Below are positions 54,287 through 63,915 of a DNA stretch of 64,000 nt, in pieces. Under the pieces are notes generated by a model. That model worked only from the letters and a program-made list of their open reading frames with translations, searched no databases and was not told the origin of the DNA. The stretch spans positions 134,244 through 198,243 of the forward strand of contig JH994035.1 in NCBI GenBank assembly GCA_000316135.1, in the 5' to 3' direction. Source of the stretch: Trachipleistophora hominis. Taxonomy: Eukaryota > Microsporidia > Pleistophoridae. Positions within the stretch are counted from its first letter, which is position 1. Each line of letters starts with the position of its first letter. The position numbers and the translations under genes were made by a program.

Positions 54287-56567
54287 ATGTTCATTATGAT
54301 TCCTAGAAACGGAGTATTCCTTGGCATAGACCTATTCGTGAACGAAGATGGCAGCTCATGCAGAGCGGTTATTTCCGTGAATGACGGCTGTTTCTGCATC
54401 GACTCTATAACACTTAACTTTCGTATCGAATGTAGGACCGATGCAAACCACATGCACAACAACATACAGGTATACGCACGAACATGCCTAGACAATATCG
54501 GGTGCTTCAACCTAGACATGGACGGCGTGTTCACCATTCCAAAACCATTGCATTGCTCTCATAAATGGATAAGGATCAAACCGCCAATCTACAGCAACGG
54601 TATTGAGGAGATTATACGAGGCGTGAACAAAATTTGGGAGGAGAAAGAGCTAAAACTTGAAGATCAACGAATATTCATGTGTTCAAAATGTGATCGTGCA
54701 CGACTGTTAGTGGATGACGAGAGTGAACTGAAAAAAAGCAACGAATTCATTCCTTATCACATACTCCGAGAGATATTCGGACACACAAATCTCAGTTTTG
54801 AGATGATGACGTGCATCCTGCTAGATATGAATCAGAGTGTTACCAAGTTTATCAAGTGCTACATCGAGAAAAACAATATGAAGGTGATTGCCGTTGGCTT
54901 TTGTATCTCGTCATGGCTGTACCCAGGAATACTTCCGCATGAACAACCGGATCTTTTGGTCAATGTTAGACGCGTTTCCATGCTATTTCTTCTCATCCTT
55001 AAAAGACCCGGACAGCAGAGCTGATTCTTTTGCCCGGAAATCTACGGAGCTCATCGGCTACAATGGTATAATACAGCTTGAAATGGAGAAGCATAACAAA
55101 ATCAATGTGAATTTGCTTGGCAGCTCGCTTGTTTCAATCGAGGATTACAAATCGTTTTATGGCCCATTTTACAGCTCCATCTTTGATGAAATAGCATTGC
55201 TAGCACGCGATCTAAAAACAAAACGAATATCATTCATATCGTCTACATCACGTGGCGGTGATATCACGCTCATGCGACAGGCACAAATGCGTTTCTATCA
55301 GCTGATAGGCGCCAACGTTTCGTGGTACGTAACAATACCCGTAAACACCGTATCTAAAATCGTAAAGTACAAATTGCGTGATGTTATGGAGAGCGCAGTG
55401 CCAGAAGACACAATTCTACAAGCACAAGAAATCATAGACCTTGAAAACTGGACATCCATGAATGTTAGTCGGCTGTGGCACAACAGCGTGTTTAAAAACA
55501 CACATATAGTTATATTTGATGATCTTCAAACCTCGGGCTTTGTCAGATATCTCAGAGAGATAAATCCCGAGGCCAAAATAATCTTCAGATCACATATTCA
55601 TATGAATGCCGAGATGTATCTACGAAATAAAGCCGTTACGGATGTTTACAACTACATTACACATAATTTAGAAGGTATAGATCTGTTCGTAGCGCAGCCA
55701 ATGAACACGCCCATTCCACAGCTCGGAATGCATCCGATTGTTTATCTCTCCTCAAGTACCGATCCGTTAGACGGTCTCAACAAAACGCTATCGGATACTG
55801 ACCGTGCATACTACACACGAATATTTCGTGAGAGCTGCCATGAGCACACACGTAAATACTTTCGATTTCAGTCGCCGTATATCATCCAGACCTCGTCATT
55901 TGACCGATTAAAAGGCCAAAAGGAGTGTATAGATGCATTTCGTATTATATATGACATGATAAGCACGCGTATAAACGATGAAAGCGATGCTCTGTACGGT
56001 TTATATTTGTTGATCGTTGGTCACGGAAATATTGATGATCCGGAAGGCACCGCAGTTTTTAACGAGTTGGTAGAATATCTGAACGAACAGCACAACTGTG
56101 CAGTTAGAGATCGTGTCTTGATTGTAAAAATACCGCCAATCGAACAAATACTTAATGTTTTAATTGAGAATGCGCGTGTGGCACTGCAATTGAGTCAGTG
56201 TGACGGGTTTGAGACAAGAGTGACTAACTGTATTCTGAAAAACGTACCGGCCGTTGTTAACAATGTTGGCGGTCTTAGATTGCAGGTTTTAGAGAATAAG
56301 ACGGGATATATTGTAGATCGAGGCGATCTGCAAGGTGTAGCTCATAAGGTTCTTTATTTGCTTGATAATGATTCTTTTAGGAATGGAATGATAGAATATC
56401 GGGAGTATTCGTTCATGTTTACTACACCGTTTAACGTGTATGGTTGGTTGTATATTTGTAAGGTGCTGGTGGAAGGAGGAGTAATAACAGAAGAAGACGT
56501 GTTTAAACAAATCATTAAGAAGTATTTTCATAAATACGCGCACGAATTTCTTTTAAAGATGGAATAG
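54287..56567 (+). CDS. CCG-9-type trehalose phosphorylase/synthase (GT4), with a frame break
   Basis: The frame from ATG 54287 encodes a divergent N-terminal domain up to KVIAVGF; the rest continues in the +1 frame from somewhere in 54888-54935, suggesting one extra base. Joined length is 759 aa, close to fungal CCG-9 trehalose synthase. Conserved blocks include FISSTSRGGDITLMRQAQMR, IIFRSHIHMNAEMYL, DPLDGLNKTLSDTDRAYYTR, SSFDRLKGQKECIDAF, and the GT4 donor-site motif SQCDGFETRVTNCI, followed by VPAVVNNVGGL. The enzyme is a GT-B retaining glycosyltransferase that reversibly forms trehalose from glucose and glucose-1-phosphate (established for fungal relatives). Trehalose is a major spore sugar in microsporidia. 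No CCC motif is visible near the start, so the first exon boundary is less certain. Confidence 0.8.
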
Positions 56568-57283
56568 AGCTGTGAAAAAAAGAATATTTACATTATAGAA
56601 TAGCACCATTATCATTCCAAGCATGTAACGTGCAGATACTGCTATAATTCTAAATATGTAAATTGCAGATACGCACTGCTATCATTTGATAAATGGTAGA
56701 ATAGAACCATCATAATATGAAACGCAAAAATAGAATAACCATCATTCAAGATGTGTGATGAACAAGAAGCATATAATCATAACAATTTCTAAATTACAAT
56801 TAAATTTTAAATGTATCACGGCAATTTAATAAATATCGTTTTTTAACGTAGAACGTATGAAGGAGGTAATTAAACCAACTACTACAAAAAAACCTTTTTT
56901 AATTATCTTTACCATTAAAATTGTGTTAATCGTTTTCATTGATAATAATTGCTATTATGTTAACGCAACAGACCAGTTTCAACAATACAACCAATAAAAT
57001 TCGTTTTTTTAATCAATCTCATCTTAAACTCTACTAAATCTTATAAAGACAATAAAATGCACGTATAAACGTTCCTCATGTAGTATGAACCTTAAAAAGG
57101 AGGTAATAATTTTTTATTAAAAGTATGTTTATCCATTCAACACACCACCTCACATAGAAATAATAAATAAATATAAATCACACACCACCATTTTTACAGT
57201 ATGTAATTGTTATTCAAGTGATAATTAATGTTGTTTAAAGAGGATACTTTATTAAATGTTGATACAAGAAGGAAAAAAGTCAT

Positions 57284-57360
57284 AGTAAATGCTCAATACG
57301 TCAGCAGAGTTTTTCTAAGTGTATAATAAGCAAAAGGATTAATTAAATAAACGTTCTAAA
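57284..57360 (+). repeat. Right half of dispersed repeat family 1
   Basis: TGCTCAATACGTCAGCAGAG followed by GATTAATTAAATAAACG, closely similar to 33650-33722. Confidence 0.45.
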
Positions 57361-57790
57361 AATTAAAAACATGATCAAGTAGTAATTCCAACAACCATCA
57401 TTAAAAAATCATCACAGTATAGATTTATTACGTATAATACACCGATATTAAGAGTTAATCCCTTCAAACCACCAACTAACCTTAATAATAGATTTAACAA
57501 ATTTACCATTTAAAACAAACACTTCTATCCTTTTAACCACAATAACAAATGTTAACACATACTCTTTGTATAACATACGTTTTAACTCGTCATCTTCTAC
57601 ACAAAATACCTCATCCTATACAATACGTCAATATTTATAAATAATCCTAAGTATTACTTTCTATATCACACTTTAACATTATATCATTTATAAAACAGGA
57701 ATATTCTCATCAATCAATTTATATTAATCATTAATACGACCATTTACAAACAATATCATCATTTTTAATTTAAATAGTAATTAAATCACC

Positions 57791-57925
57791 ATAACATCAT
57801 TAGAATGTCTATAATAGCATAGTTTATAAGTGATCATAACATCATTAGAAGGTCTATCCATCACAGTTTATGAATCATCATAACATCATTAGAATGTCTA
57901 TAATATCACAGTTTATGAATCATCT
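57791..57925. repeat. About 45-bp unit repeated three times
   Basis: ATAACATCATTAGAATGTCT recurs at 57791, 57836 and 57880 (spacing 45 and 44), each followed by an AT-rich block with AGTTTAT. Units 2 and 3 are most alike. Confidence 0.75.
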
Positions 57926-58462
57926 CTTACCAATTATTATACAATTATCTTAAATTTTATAAAATAGAATATCCCATAATTAACATTACGTACTATAATC
58001 ACATTCAATCTACGTTTTGTCATGTATAGCAATTCGTAATATTAACAAATATATTAAACCATAATACGTAGTCTTAGTACGTAATACATTTAAATATTAT
58101 TATAAGACTTGTCTATCATAAAGGGCCAATCTTCACTTAATATCTAAGATTAAAGGCGGTATTACATCGTATAATACGTTCTAGCCTTGTTATTATAATT
58201 TTAATTTAACTAAAATGAGAAACCACCCTTAATTTATATTCTATCTATTTTTAAAATCTAAGGGCCATCCCCTGATAAGAGCAAATTCTTAGAGGAGCTA
58301 AAAATGATGAGCAACGAATGCTAATAGAGTGGTGTAAGTAAGGAGTGTTCTGTTTCATTACAAGAGTATGTTAGTATGAACTATCAATGTATATTACGTA
58401 TTAGTACGTAAGATGTAGTGTTATATTGACGATGTATATTTTAGAATATAACAGAGATTAAT

Positions 58463-58590
58463 ACCTTCCTATAGAACATATAACAATGTTAATGTCTTCC
58501 TATAGGATATTTAGCAATATTAATATCATCAACCCTTCCTATAGAACATATAACAATGTTAATGTCTTCCTATAGGATACTTATCAACAT
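58463..58590. repeat. Imperfect TCCTATAG-containing tandem repeat
   Basis: CTTCCTATAGAACATATAAC and GTCTTCCTATAGGATA alternate, each occurring twice, about 66 bp apart. Confidence 0.7.
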
Positions 58591-58745
58591 CACTAACCCT
58601 CTAATCCCATTATCACTAACCCATATCAAGAACAATAACTCCTTATCAACATTATCATATCATCACCAACTCCTTATCAACATCACTAACCCATATCAAC
58701 ATCACCAACCCCATTATCACTAACCCATATCAACATCAACGCCCC
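58590..58745. repeat. C-rich imperfect repeat (CTAACCC / CATATCAACATCAC)
   Basis: Short variable units built on ACTAACCC, ATATCAACATCAC and CCATTATC run up to the TAF2 stop. The plus strand is C-rich, mirroring the G-rich repeat beyond the other end of TAF2. Confidence 0.7.
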
Positions 58746-58746
58746 T

Positions 58747-61700
58747 CTAATCAACATCATTATAAAGATCGCCTAACATACCCCCAACAATACGTTTAAA
58801 CCACTTCACAAGGTGCTTAGAATCAGCAGCATACACACTATCCTCCCCATTAAAAAGGGCAGCATTAGCAGCAATCAGTTCAACATCCCTTTGCACATCA
58901 AGCACACATCCATACACACCATCCCTAATCTTCTCAACAATCAAATCAAGATACATAGGCGTACGTACCACCGCATCATATCCATCAACCTTTACCTCCC
59001 CAACAAACTCCGCACACACCCTCTTTGTCTTAATAAGCTCAAAGCACTGCACCAGCAATTCATAAACACTCACGTGTTTACTCTCGGGCAGTGCGTAAAG
59101 ATACGCAAGAAGGCCGTTTTCATTAAATGAACGTTTGGATGTGAACAGCGTGCACTTTTCAAGGAAGTCTACGATCTCTAATTTGAAGAATTCTAGCACT
59201 GCGATGCTGTCCAACTTCTTTTTGAGGGAGTACACCGTTTTAGGTCTTCTGGTGATGTCTTTGTAGTTTTTTGGGCGGGTGAACTGCGGGATGGTGAGGG
59301 TGTTGAGCAGTTTCTTTAGATTTTGTTTGTGGGCGGCTGACAGGGGGGTGTATGACCTGTTGAGGAGGGGTATGAGCAGCTTTGAGTGTTCCAGTTCGTT
59401 GTACACGGAGCGTGCGAGGGAGTACTGCGGTGCATTCGTACCCGTGCTCATGAATACGTGCGTAAGGAACGCCCTCAGCTCTCTCTCCGTGGTTATACCC
59501 GTAGGAAACGGCATTTTATCCCCGTATTTATCAACGATGCGTCTTATCATCGTGTTGTCTGTAAAGCACCACCTCGTGTGTTCAGCAGCACGTGTTATGT
59601 CCGTAATCTTAGCGTTAGCCTGCGCAGTGTGCCTCATCCTTTCATCCCTCGTTGTATTTTTTGTTATTTTTTTCTTTTTTTCCGTTCTATCCCCTTTAGC
59701 CCTTGCCTTATCGTTACGGCTGATATTACGATTAGTACCACGCAAGCCGTGCGTTTTATTATTTTTATTATTCAGGGGGATACTTGCCTTAGCGTTTAAC
59801 GGACTCTCTGTCGTAATATTTGTCGTAGTGTCAACCCCTTCATTGTCAATCCCTTCATTGCTAATTCTCCTTATCCTATCACTACCCATGCTAATTCCTC
59901 TTACCCTGCCATCAACACCAGTCCCTCGACCATCACTACTAATCCCCTCCTCATCAACAACCCCCTCATTAATACGCATCCTCTTGCCAGGTACATCCAA
60001 TCCTGCCCGTAAACCAATCCTAAGCTTAACCACCCCATCATTCTCCCTAACAGGCACTATCCTCCTCACAAAAACACCATCATACGCCCCATTCACCCTC
60101 AACCGCACCCTCAAATCAACCAAAGGCACCACCCTAACCTTAACGCTCTCCTCATCCGTACTGCTCAGCTCATGCTCCAACTGTTCATCCGCACGTATTT
60201 CTACGTCCAGTCCTTCCAAGAAATAAATCACGTCCAGCACGTGTTCCCTCAAAGAGGCGCTCTCCGTGCACCTAAGCCTGTCATAAAAGTACGATTTGCA
60301 TAATCTGCGCTTTACCAGTGCGTTGTACGTCGTGCACGTGAGCAAATTGCTTATCGTTTTGTATACGGTGGTCTGTATGGCATCCTCCATGCGTAGCATC
60401 GTGTCTAACAGCACGTACGTGCTGTGCCTGGTAGATGCGTGATCGTCATCAAGGATTGTTTTGAAGGTGAGTATCTCTGCGGCAGCGCAGCGCACCGCAA
60501 TGAAATTGGCGGGGCGTATTAGTGTGAGCAGGTACTGCGTGTTCATGCTGAGCATGCCGTACAGGTCCAGTCTACCGTAGAAGTACAGGACAGCACATGT
60601 TACTCTGTTGCAGTTGCTAGGGAAGATGATGTCCTTCATTCTGTACCGTTCTATTATTTCCACGTAGATATCATCGCATTCATTAAGGGTGGTGTTAGGG
60701 ATGTTAGTGTTGAGGGTGGTGTTAATATTATTAGTAGGGTTAATATCCTTATCATTATCCTTACCATTATCCTTACCATTATCCTTATCATTATCCTTAC
60801 CATTATCCTTACCATTATCCTTACCATTATCTCTACCATTATCTCTACCATTATCTCTACCATTATCATCGGTATTATTCCGTAAATCATCAGTTCTACT
60901 GTTAACGATGGTATTTTGTTTATCATTGTTAAGATTATCATTATCTTTTCTATTATCATCATTATCTTCTCTATTATCATCATTATCTCTTCTATTATCA
61001 TCATTATCTTTAACCCTATCTATCCCTTCAACAGCTTCATCCCTAATAGCCCCTTCTCCAGTCCCAACAACCACCCCCTCAACAGCCCCAACACCCCCCT
61101 CCCTAGCCTCAGCCTCAACCTCCCGATCATTACTACGTACCGTTAGCATAAACGATAGACCACGTATCAACTGCCCTACAAACACCGAATCATCGTACGC
61201 ATTGCTTGAGTTATCGTTGTACCGCAGCACATTATAAAAGAACGCCTTAAGTATCGCCCCTACACTCACCACCTTCTCATTCACCACCCTCTTAACGTAC
61301 GGATCAAACTGCGAGAGCACCCGCATCGTTCCAACAAGCACTTCGTGATTTAGAACGCTGAACGCGTTCGGCCTGATGATCGTGCTGCCCTGCACGCAGA
61401 ACTTCTTCACAAAAAACGATAAAATGCTGTTTATGCCCAGGTAGTGCATCGCCATCAGCTTAACGCGGTAATTCGTGTGAACGTCGTACACCAGCCGCTC
61501 AAGCTCGCCCTCATCAACGTGCCGTATTCCCTCCATCTGGCTGAGCACGTTCTTGTCACGTGTCATGTTGACGTACATCGTGCCCTTGAGCACGAGCTTG
61601 TACGTGCTGAGCTGCGTAATGTACGGGTCTACCCGTACGAACAGCACACTCTCGTCGTCCTTCTTTCGTCTGTTGTGGTACGTGTACGTAAGCTCTCTCT

Positions 61701-63057
61701 TCACGACGTGCTCGTACACGCCCTCTACCTCGTGCGACTGCACCACGGTATTTACCGGCCCGTTAAAAATTACGTGCACTTGGTTCTTCTTCAGATCGAT
61801 GCTCAGCTCGCCGGTGTACGTGCCGCTGTTGTTCCGGTATATCATGCGCTCACTGCGCAGGTCCTTTCCTGTCACGTCACGTACCGTGCCGATGAACGCG
61901 TGCGTGTTTATGCGCTGCGCGCTCAAACATATCTTTACGATCTTTTGCATAAATGCGAGGGACGTGTTGTTCTCAAGGATGTGCATGAACACGGCGGCCT
62001 TCTTACGTACGAACGCTGAGCGGTACGAGTACGCGCTGCGTGCCGGCGCGTACAGCGGGAGGTGCAGGTGGTCTACGCGCACGATGGCATCGATCGCATT
62101 CCTGAGCCGGAACAGAAATTCGTTCGTGCCCAGCATGTGCTTGAGAATGTGATCGGCTATGTAGCCGATCAGGCCCTGCCTGAGCCACAGGTCCTCCCGC
62201 TCAAAGTACGTGTTGATGAACAGCTGCGTGCCGATAAGACAGGCCACGCGTTCTTTGAATGCGAAGTTGAGCGCAATGTCGTCTGCTGACGGGAACGTGC
62301 TCAGCGGCTGCAGCGCCACGTGCAGCGCTACGGCCGTGCACGGCACCATCGTAAATACCAGGCTGAGCGGCAGCGCGTGCTCACCGCCAACGAACGCGTT
62401 CACGAAGCGATGCGCGGCGTTCAGGTCGTTCTTTAGATCGGCGTACGCCGCGTAACGCGGCATGTACAGCGTCTTAACGGCGCTGATCTCGTACGCCTCA
62501 TACGTGCCCACCGCGAAGCACACGTTCTCAGCGAACGTACGCACTGCGTACGTGTGCACGATGCACTCGCAGTGCTCAATCACGCCGACGAGCTGCCCCG
62601 GACTTACCACCGTAAAATCGGGCGGCACGACGTACACCAGCGTATACTCCGCCATCCCGTCAAGATACGGAAAGAGCACGCACTCTCCGTTCACGCCGAT
62701 AACCTCGGCATGCTTGTGATCGCCCGGCAGGCGTTCATAAAACTGCACGTTCGGCACGAACTGCACACGTACCGTGTTCATAGCGTGCGCAGTGCGCACG
62801 CTCAACGTGTTCCTGTGGTCGATCAGCTTGGCGTACAGCCCCTGGCCGATCGTACGCTCGTTCTCGTCAATTATGTGAGCGTCCGTTTTTATTTTGTACT
62901 GCACAGGGTCATCGTTTACGTGCACGCTCTGTATTTTTAGCTTTCCTACCTTGAACGTAAGCTCGCATACGCCTTCTGTGGTGCATTCTGTGTAACCGTA
63001 TGCTTTTCTAAGGTTAGGATCGATGAATAGGTAAATGGTTTGGTGGTGCAGTTCCAT
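58747..63057 (-). CDS. TAF2: TFIID subunit TAF2 with C-terminal bromodomain
   Basis: The 1,436-aa protein starts at ATG 63057, with CCC about 16 bases upstream (minus strand; plus 63074-63076). Residues 1-640 resemble the M1-aminopeptidase-like fold of TAF2 without the zinc-binding HExxH motif; diagnostic blocks are EDLWLRQGLIGYIADHILKH, SYRSAFVRKKAAVFMHILE and LFVRVDPYITQLSTYKLVLK. Residues about 650-790 are low complexity, with DDNR and NGRD/NGKD repeats from 12-bp DNA units. A helical region follows, then a basic disordered stretch (about 1030-1140). Residues about 1345-1430 form a bromodomain (YDAVVRTPMYLDLIVEKIRD, DVELIAANAALFNGEDS) with the acetyl-lysine-binding asparagine kept. TAF2 contacts the initiator element within TFIID. 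The gene is GC-rich compared with neighbours, most strongly in its 5' half. Confidence 0.9.
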   Translation of the reverse strand: MELHHQTIYLFIDPNLRKAYGYTECTTEGVCELTFKVGKLKIQSVHVNDDPVQYKIKTDAHIIDENERTIGQGLYAKLIDHRNTLSVRTAHAMNTVRVQFVPNVQFYERLPGDHKHAEVIGVNGECVLFPYLDGMAEYTLVYVVPPDFTVVSPGQLVGVIEHCECIVHTYAVRTFAENVCFAVGTYEAYEISAVKTLYMPRYAAYADLKNDLNAAHRFVNAFVGGEHALPLSLVFTMVPCTAVALHVALQPLSTFPSADDIALNFAFKERVACLIGTQLFINTYFEREDLWLRQGLIGYIADHILKHMLGTNEFLFRLRNAIDAIVRVDHLHLPLYAPARSAYSYRSAFVRKKAAVFMHILENNTSLAFMQKIVKICLSAQRINTHAFIGTVRDVTGKDLRSERMIYRNNSGTYTGELSIDLKKNQVHVIFNGPVNTVVQSHEVEGVYEHVVKRELTYTYHNRRKKDDESVLFVRVDPYITQLSTYKLVLKGTMYVNMTRDKNVLSQMEGIRHVDEGELERLVYDVHTNYRVKLMAMHYLGINSILSFFVKKFCVQGSTIIRPNAFSVLNHEVLVGTMRVLSQFDPYVKRVVNEKVVSVGAILKAFFYNVLRYNDNSSNAYDDSVFVGQLIRGLSFMLTVRSNDREVEAEAREGGVGAVEGVVVGTGEGAIRDEAVEGIDRVKDNDDNRRDNDDNREDNDDNRKDNDNLNNDKQNTIVNSRTDDLRNNTDDNGRDNGRDNGRDNGKDNGKDNGKDNDKDNGKDNGKDNDKDINPTNNINTTLNTNIPNTTLNECDDIYVEIIERYRMKDIIFPSNCNRVTCAVLYFYGRLDLYGMLSMNTQYLLTLIRPANFIAVRCAAAEILTFKTILDDDHASTRHSTYVLLDTMLRMEDAIQTTVYKTISNLLTCTTYNALVKRRLCKSYFYDRLRCTESASLREHVLDVIYFLEGLDVEIRADEQLEHELSSTDEESVKVRVVPLVDLRVRLRVNGAYDGVFVRRIVPVRENDGVVKLRIGLRAGLDVPGKRMRINEGVVDEEGISSDGRGTGVDGRVRGISMGSDRIRRISNEGIDNEGVDTTTNITTESPLNAKASIPLNNKNNKTHGLRGTNRNISRNDKARAKGDRTEKKKKITKNTTRDERMRHTAQANAKITDITRAAEHTRWCFTDNTMIRRIVDKYGDKMPFPTGITTERELRAFLTHVFMSTGTNAPQYSLARSVYNELEHSKLLIPLLNRSYTPLSAAHKQNLKKLLNTLTIPQFTRPKNYKDITRRPKTVYSLKKKLDSIAVLEFFKLEIVDFLEKCTLFTSKRSFNENGLLAYLYALPESKHVSVYELLVQCFELIKTKRVCAEFVGEVKVDGYDAVVRTPMYLDLIVEKIRDGVYGCVLDVQRDVELIAANAALFNGEDSVYAADSKHLVKWFKRIVGGMLGDLYNDVD
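60740..61010 (-). repeat. Coding minisatellite in TAF2
   Basis: Variants of a 12-bp unit (plus strand CCATTATCCTTA and CCATTATCTCTA) and of a related ATCATCATTATCTTCTCTATT-type unit repeat in frame, encoding NGKD/NGRD and DDNR tracts. Length differences should stay in frame because the units are multiples of three. Confidence 0.85.
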
Positions 63058-63104
63058 CACTCGTTTTTTTTAAGGGCAATTTTTTTATGAGAACCACAAA
63101 ATTT

Positions 63105-63380
63105 AGGAAAGGGTTGGTTGGATTGGTTAGAGGGAATGGATTGGTAGGAGAAGGGTTAGGAGGGTTAGTAGAGGAAGGGGTTGTTGGTTGGGGATTAGTA
63201 AGGTATTGGTAGGGAGAGGGGTTAGAGAGGAATAGATTGGATTAGTAGATTAGAGAGGAATAGATTGGATTAGTAGATTAGAGAGGAATAGATTGGATTA
63301 GTAGGGGAAAGATTGTCGAGAAGGGGTTAGAGGGGATAAATTGGATTGGGTTAGACATTAGGGTTAGGTGTAATAGGGTA
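63105..63380. repeat. G-rich imperfect repeat upstream of TAF2, with a 28-bp triplication
   Basis: Many GGG-containing units (GGGTTAGG, GGATTGG, GGTTAGAG) on the plus strand. A 28-bp unit, starting ATTGGATTAGTAGATTAGAG, begins at 63236 and 63264, and a third partial unit begins at 63292. Runs of GGG spaced by a few bases could form G-quadruplexes. Confidence 0.7.
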
Positions 63381-63449
63381 ATAGACGAGGATTAGATTAG
63401 TAGAGGAAGAGTTATTAACATTGGTTATTAACATTAATAGGGGAATGTT

Positions 63450-63488
63450 ATGTGAGATGTCAATTAAAAGGACTTTCAAGCAAACCAG
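63450..63488 (+). repeat. Family-1 tail fragment
   Basis: TGTGAGATGTCAATTAAAAG followed by GACTTTCAAGCAAA, the same tail as the repeats at 25741 and 34532. Confidence 0.6.
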
Positions 63489-63599
63489 GGAATAGTTACA
63501 GACTAAAGACATGATTATCAATGATTGGTAGAGAGACTGTGCAATGAATCATTATCAATTATTAAGAGAATGTTATAGAATGAATGTTTTACTCAGTTA

Positions 63600-63880
63600 T
63601 GCTATCTTGCTATCACTAGATCAATACATCAGTTATACCAATACATTAATTATACCAATATACTAATTATATGCTCTACATCATGATTATATTAACATAC
63701 TAACTATACTAATTATTATTATTATTATTATAATTATACTAATACATTAATTATACTAATTATTATAACTATACTAATACACAAATCAATACTAATACAT
63801 CAATCAATACCAATACACCAATCAATACTAATACATCAATTACACTAATTATACCAATACGTCAATTATACCAATTATTA
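63600..63880. repeat. AT-rich short repeat (CAATACATCAATTATA variants)
   Basis: Interspersed ACTAATACATCAATTA, CCAATACATTAATTATA and ATTATTATT units. It has microsatellite-like low complexity. Confidence 0.7.
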
Positions 63881-63915
63881 TAACGGCCCATCAAAATAGG
63901 CCCAATAAATTTGCA

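Larger units (their letters stand above)
56568..58746. other. 2.2-kb AT-rich spacer with several local repeats
   Basis: Lies between convergent genes. It contains family-1 right-half fragments (about 56855-56885, 57095-57145, 57284-57360), a 45-bp triplication (57791-57925), TCCTATAG repeats (58463-58590) and a C-rich repeat ending at TAF2 (58590-58745). No coding frame is recognised. Confidence 0.5.
63061..63915. other. Repeat-filled divergent spacer between TAF2 and RAD52
   Basis: Begins with a G-rich plus-strand segment (63105-63380), then a family-1 tail (63450-63488), then AT-rich CCAATACATCAATTA-type short repeats (63600-63880). Both promoters must lie here. Confidence 0.6.

Noticed and set aside
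59279..60226. 315-codon plus-strand open frame inside TAF2
   Set aside because: Antisense to a well-supported gene in a GC-rich, repeat-bearing region; composition is leucine/serine/proline-rich as expected for a mirror frame.
63105..63380. Telomeric repeat array
   Set aside because: Contains GGGTTAGG-like units but they are irregular, mixed with other G-rich units, and followed by a gene (RAD52), so it is not a chromosome end.
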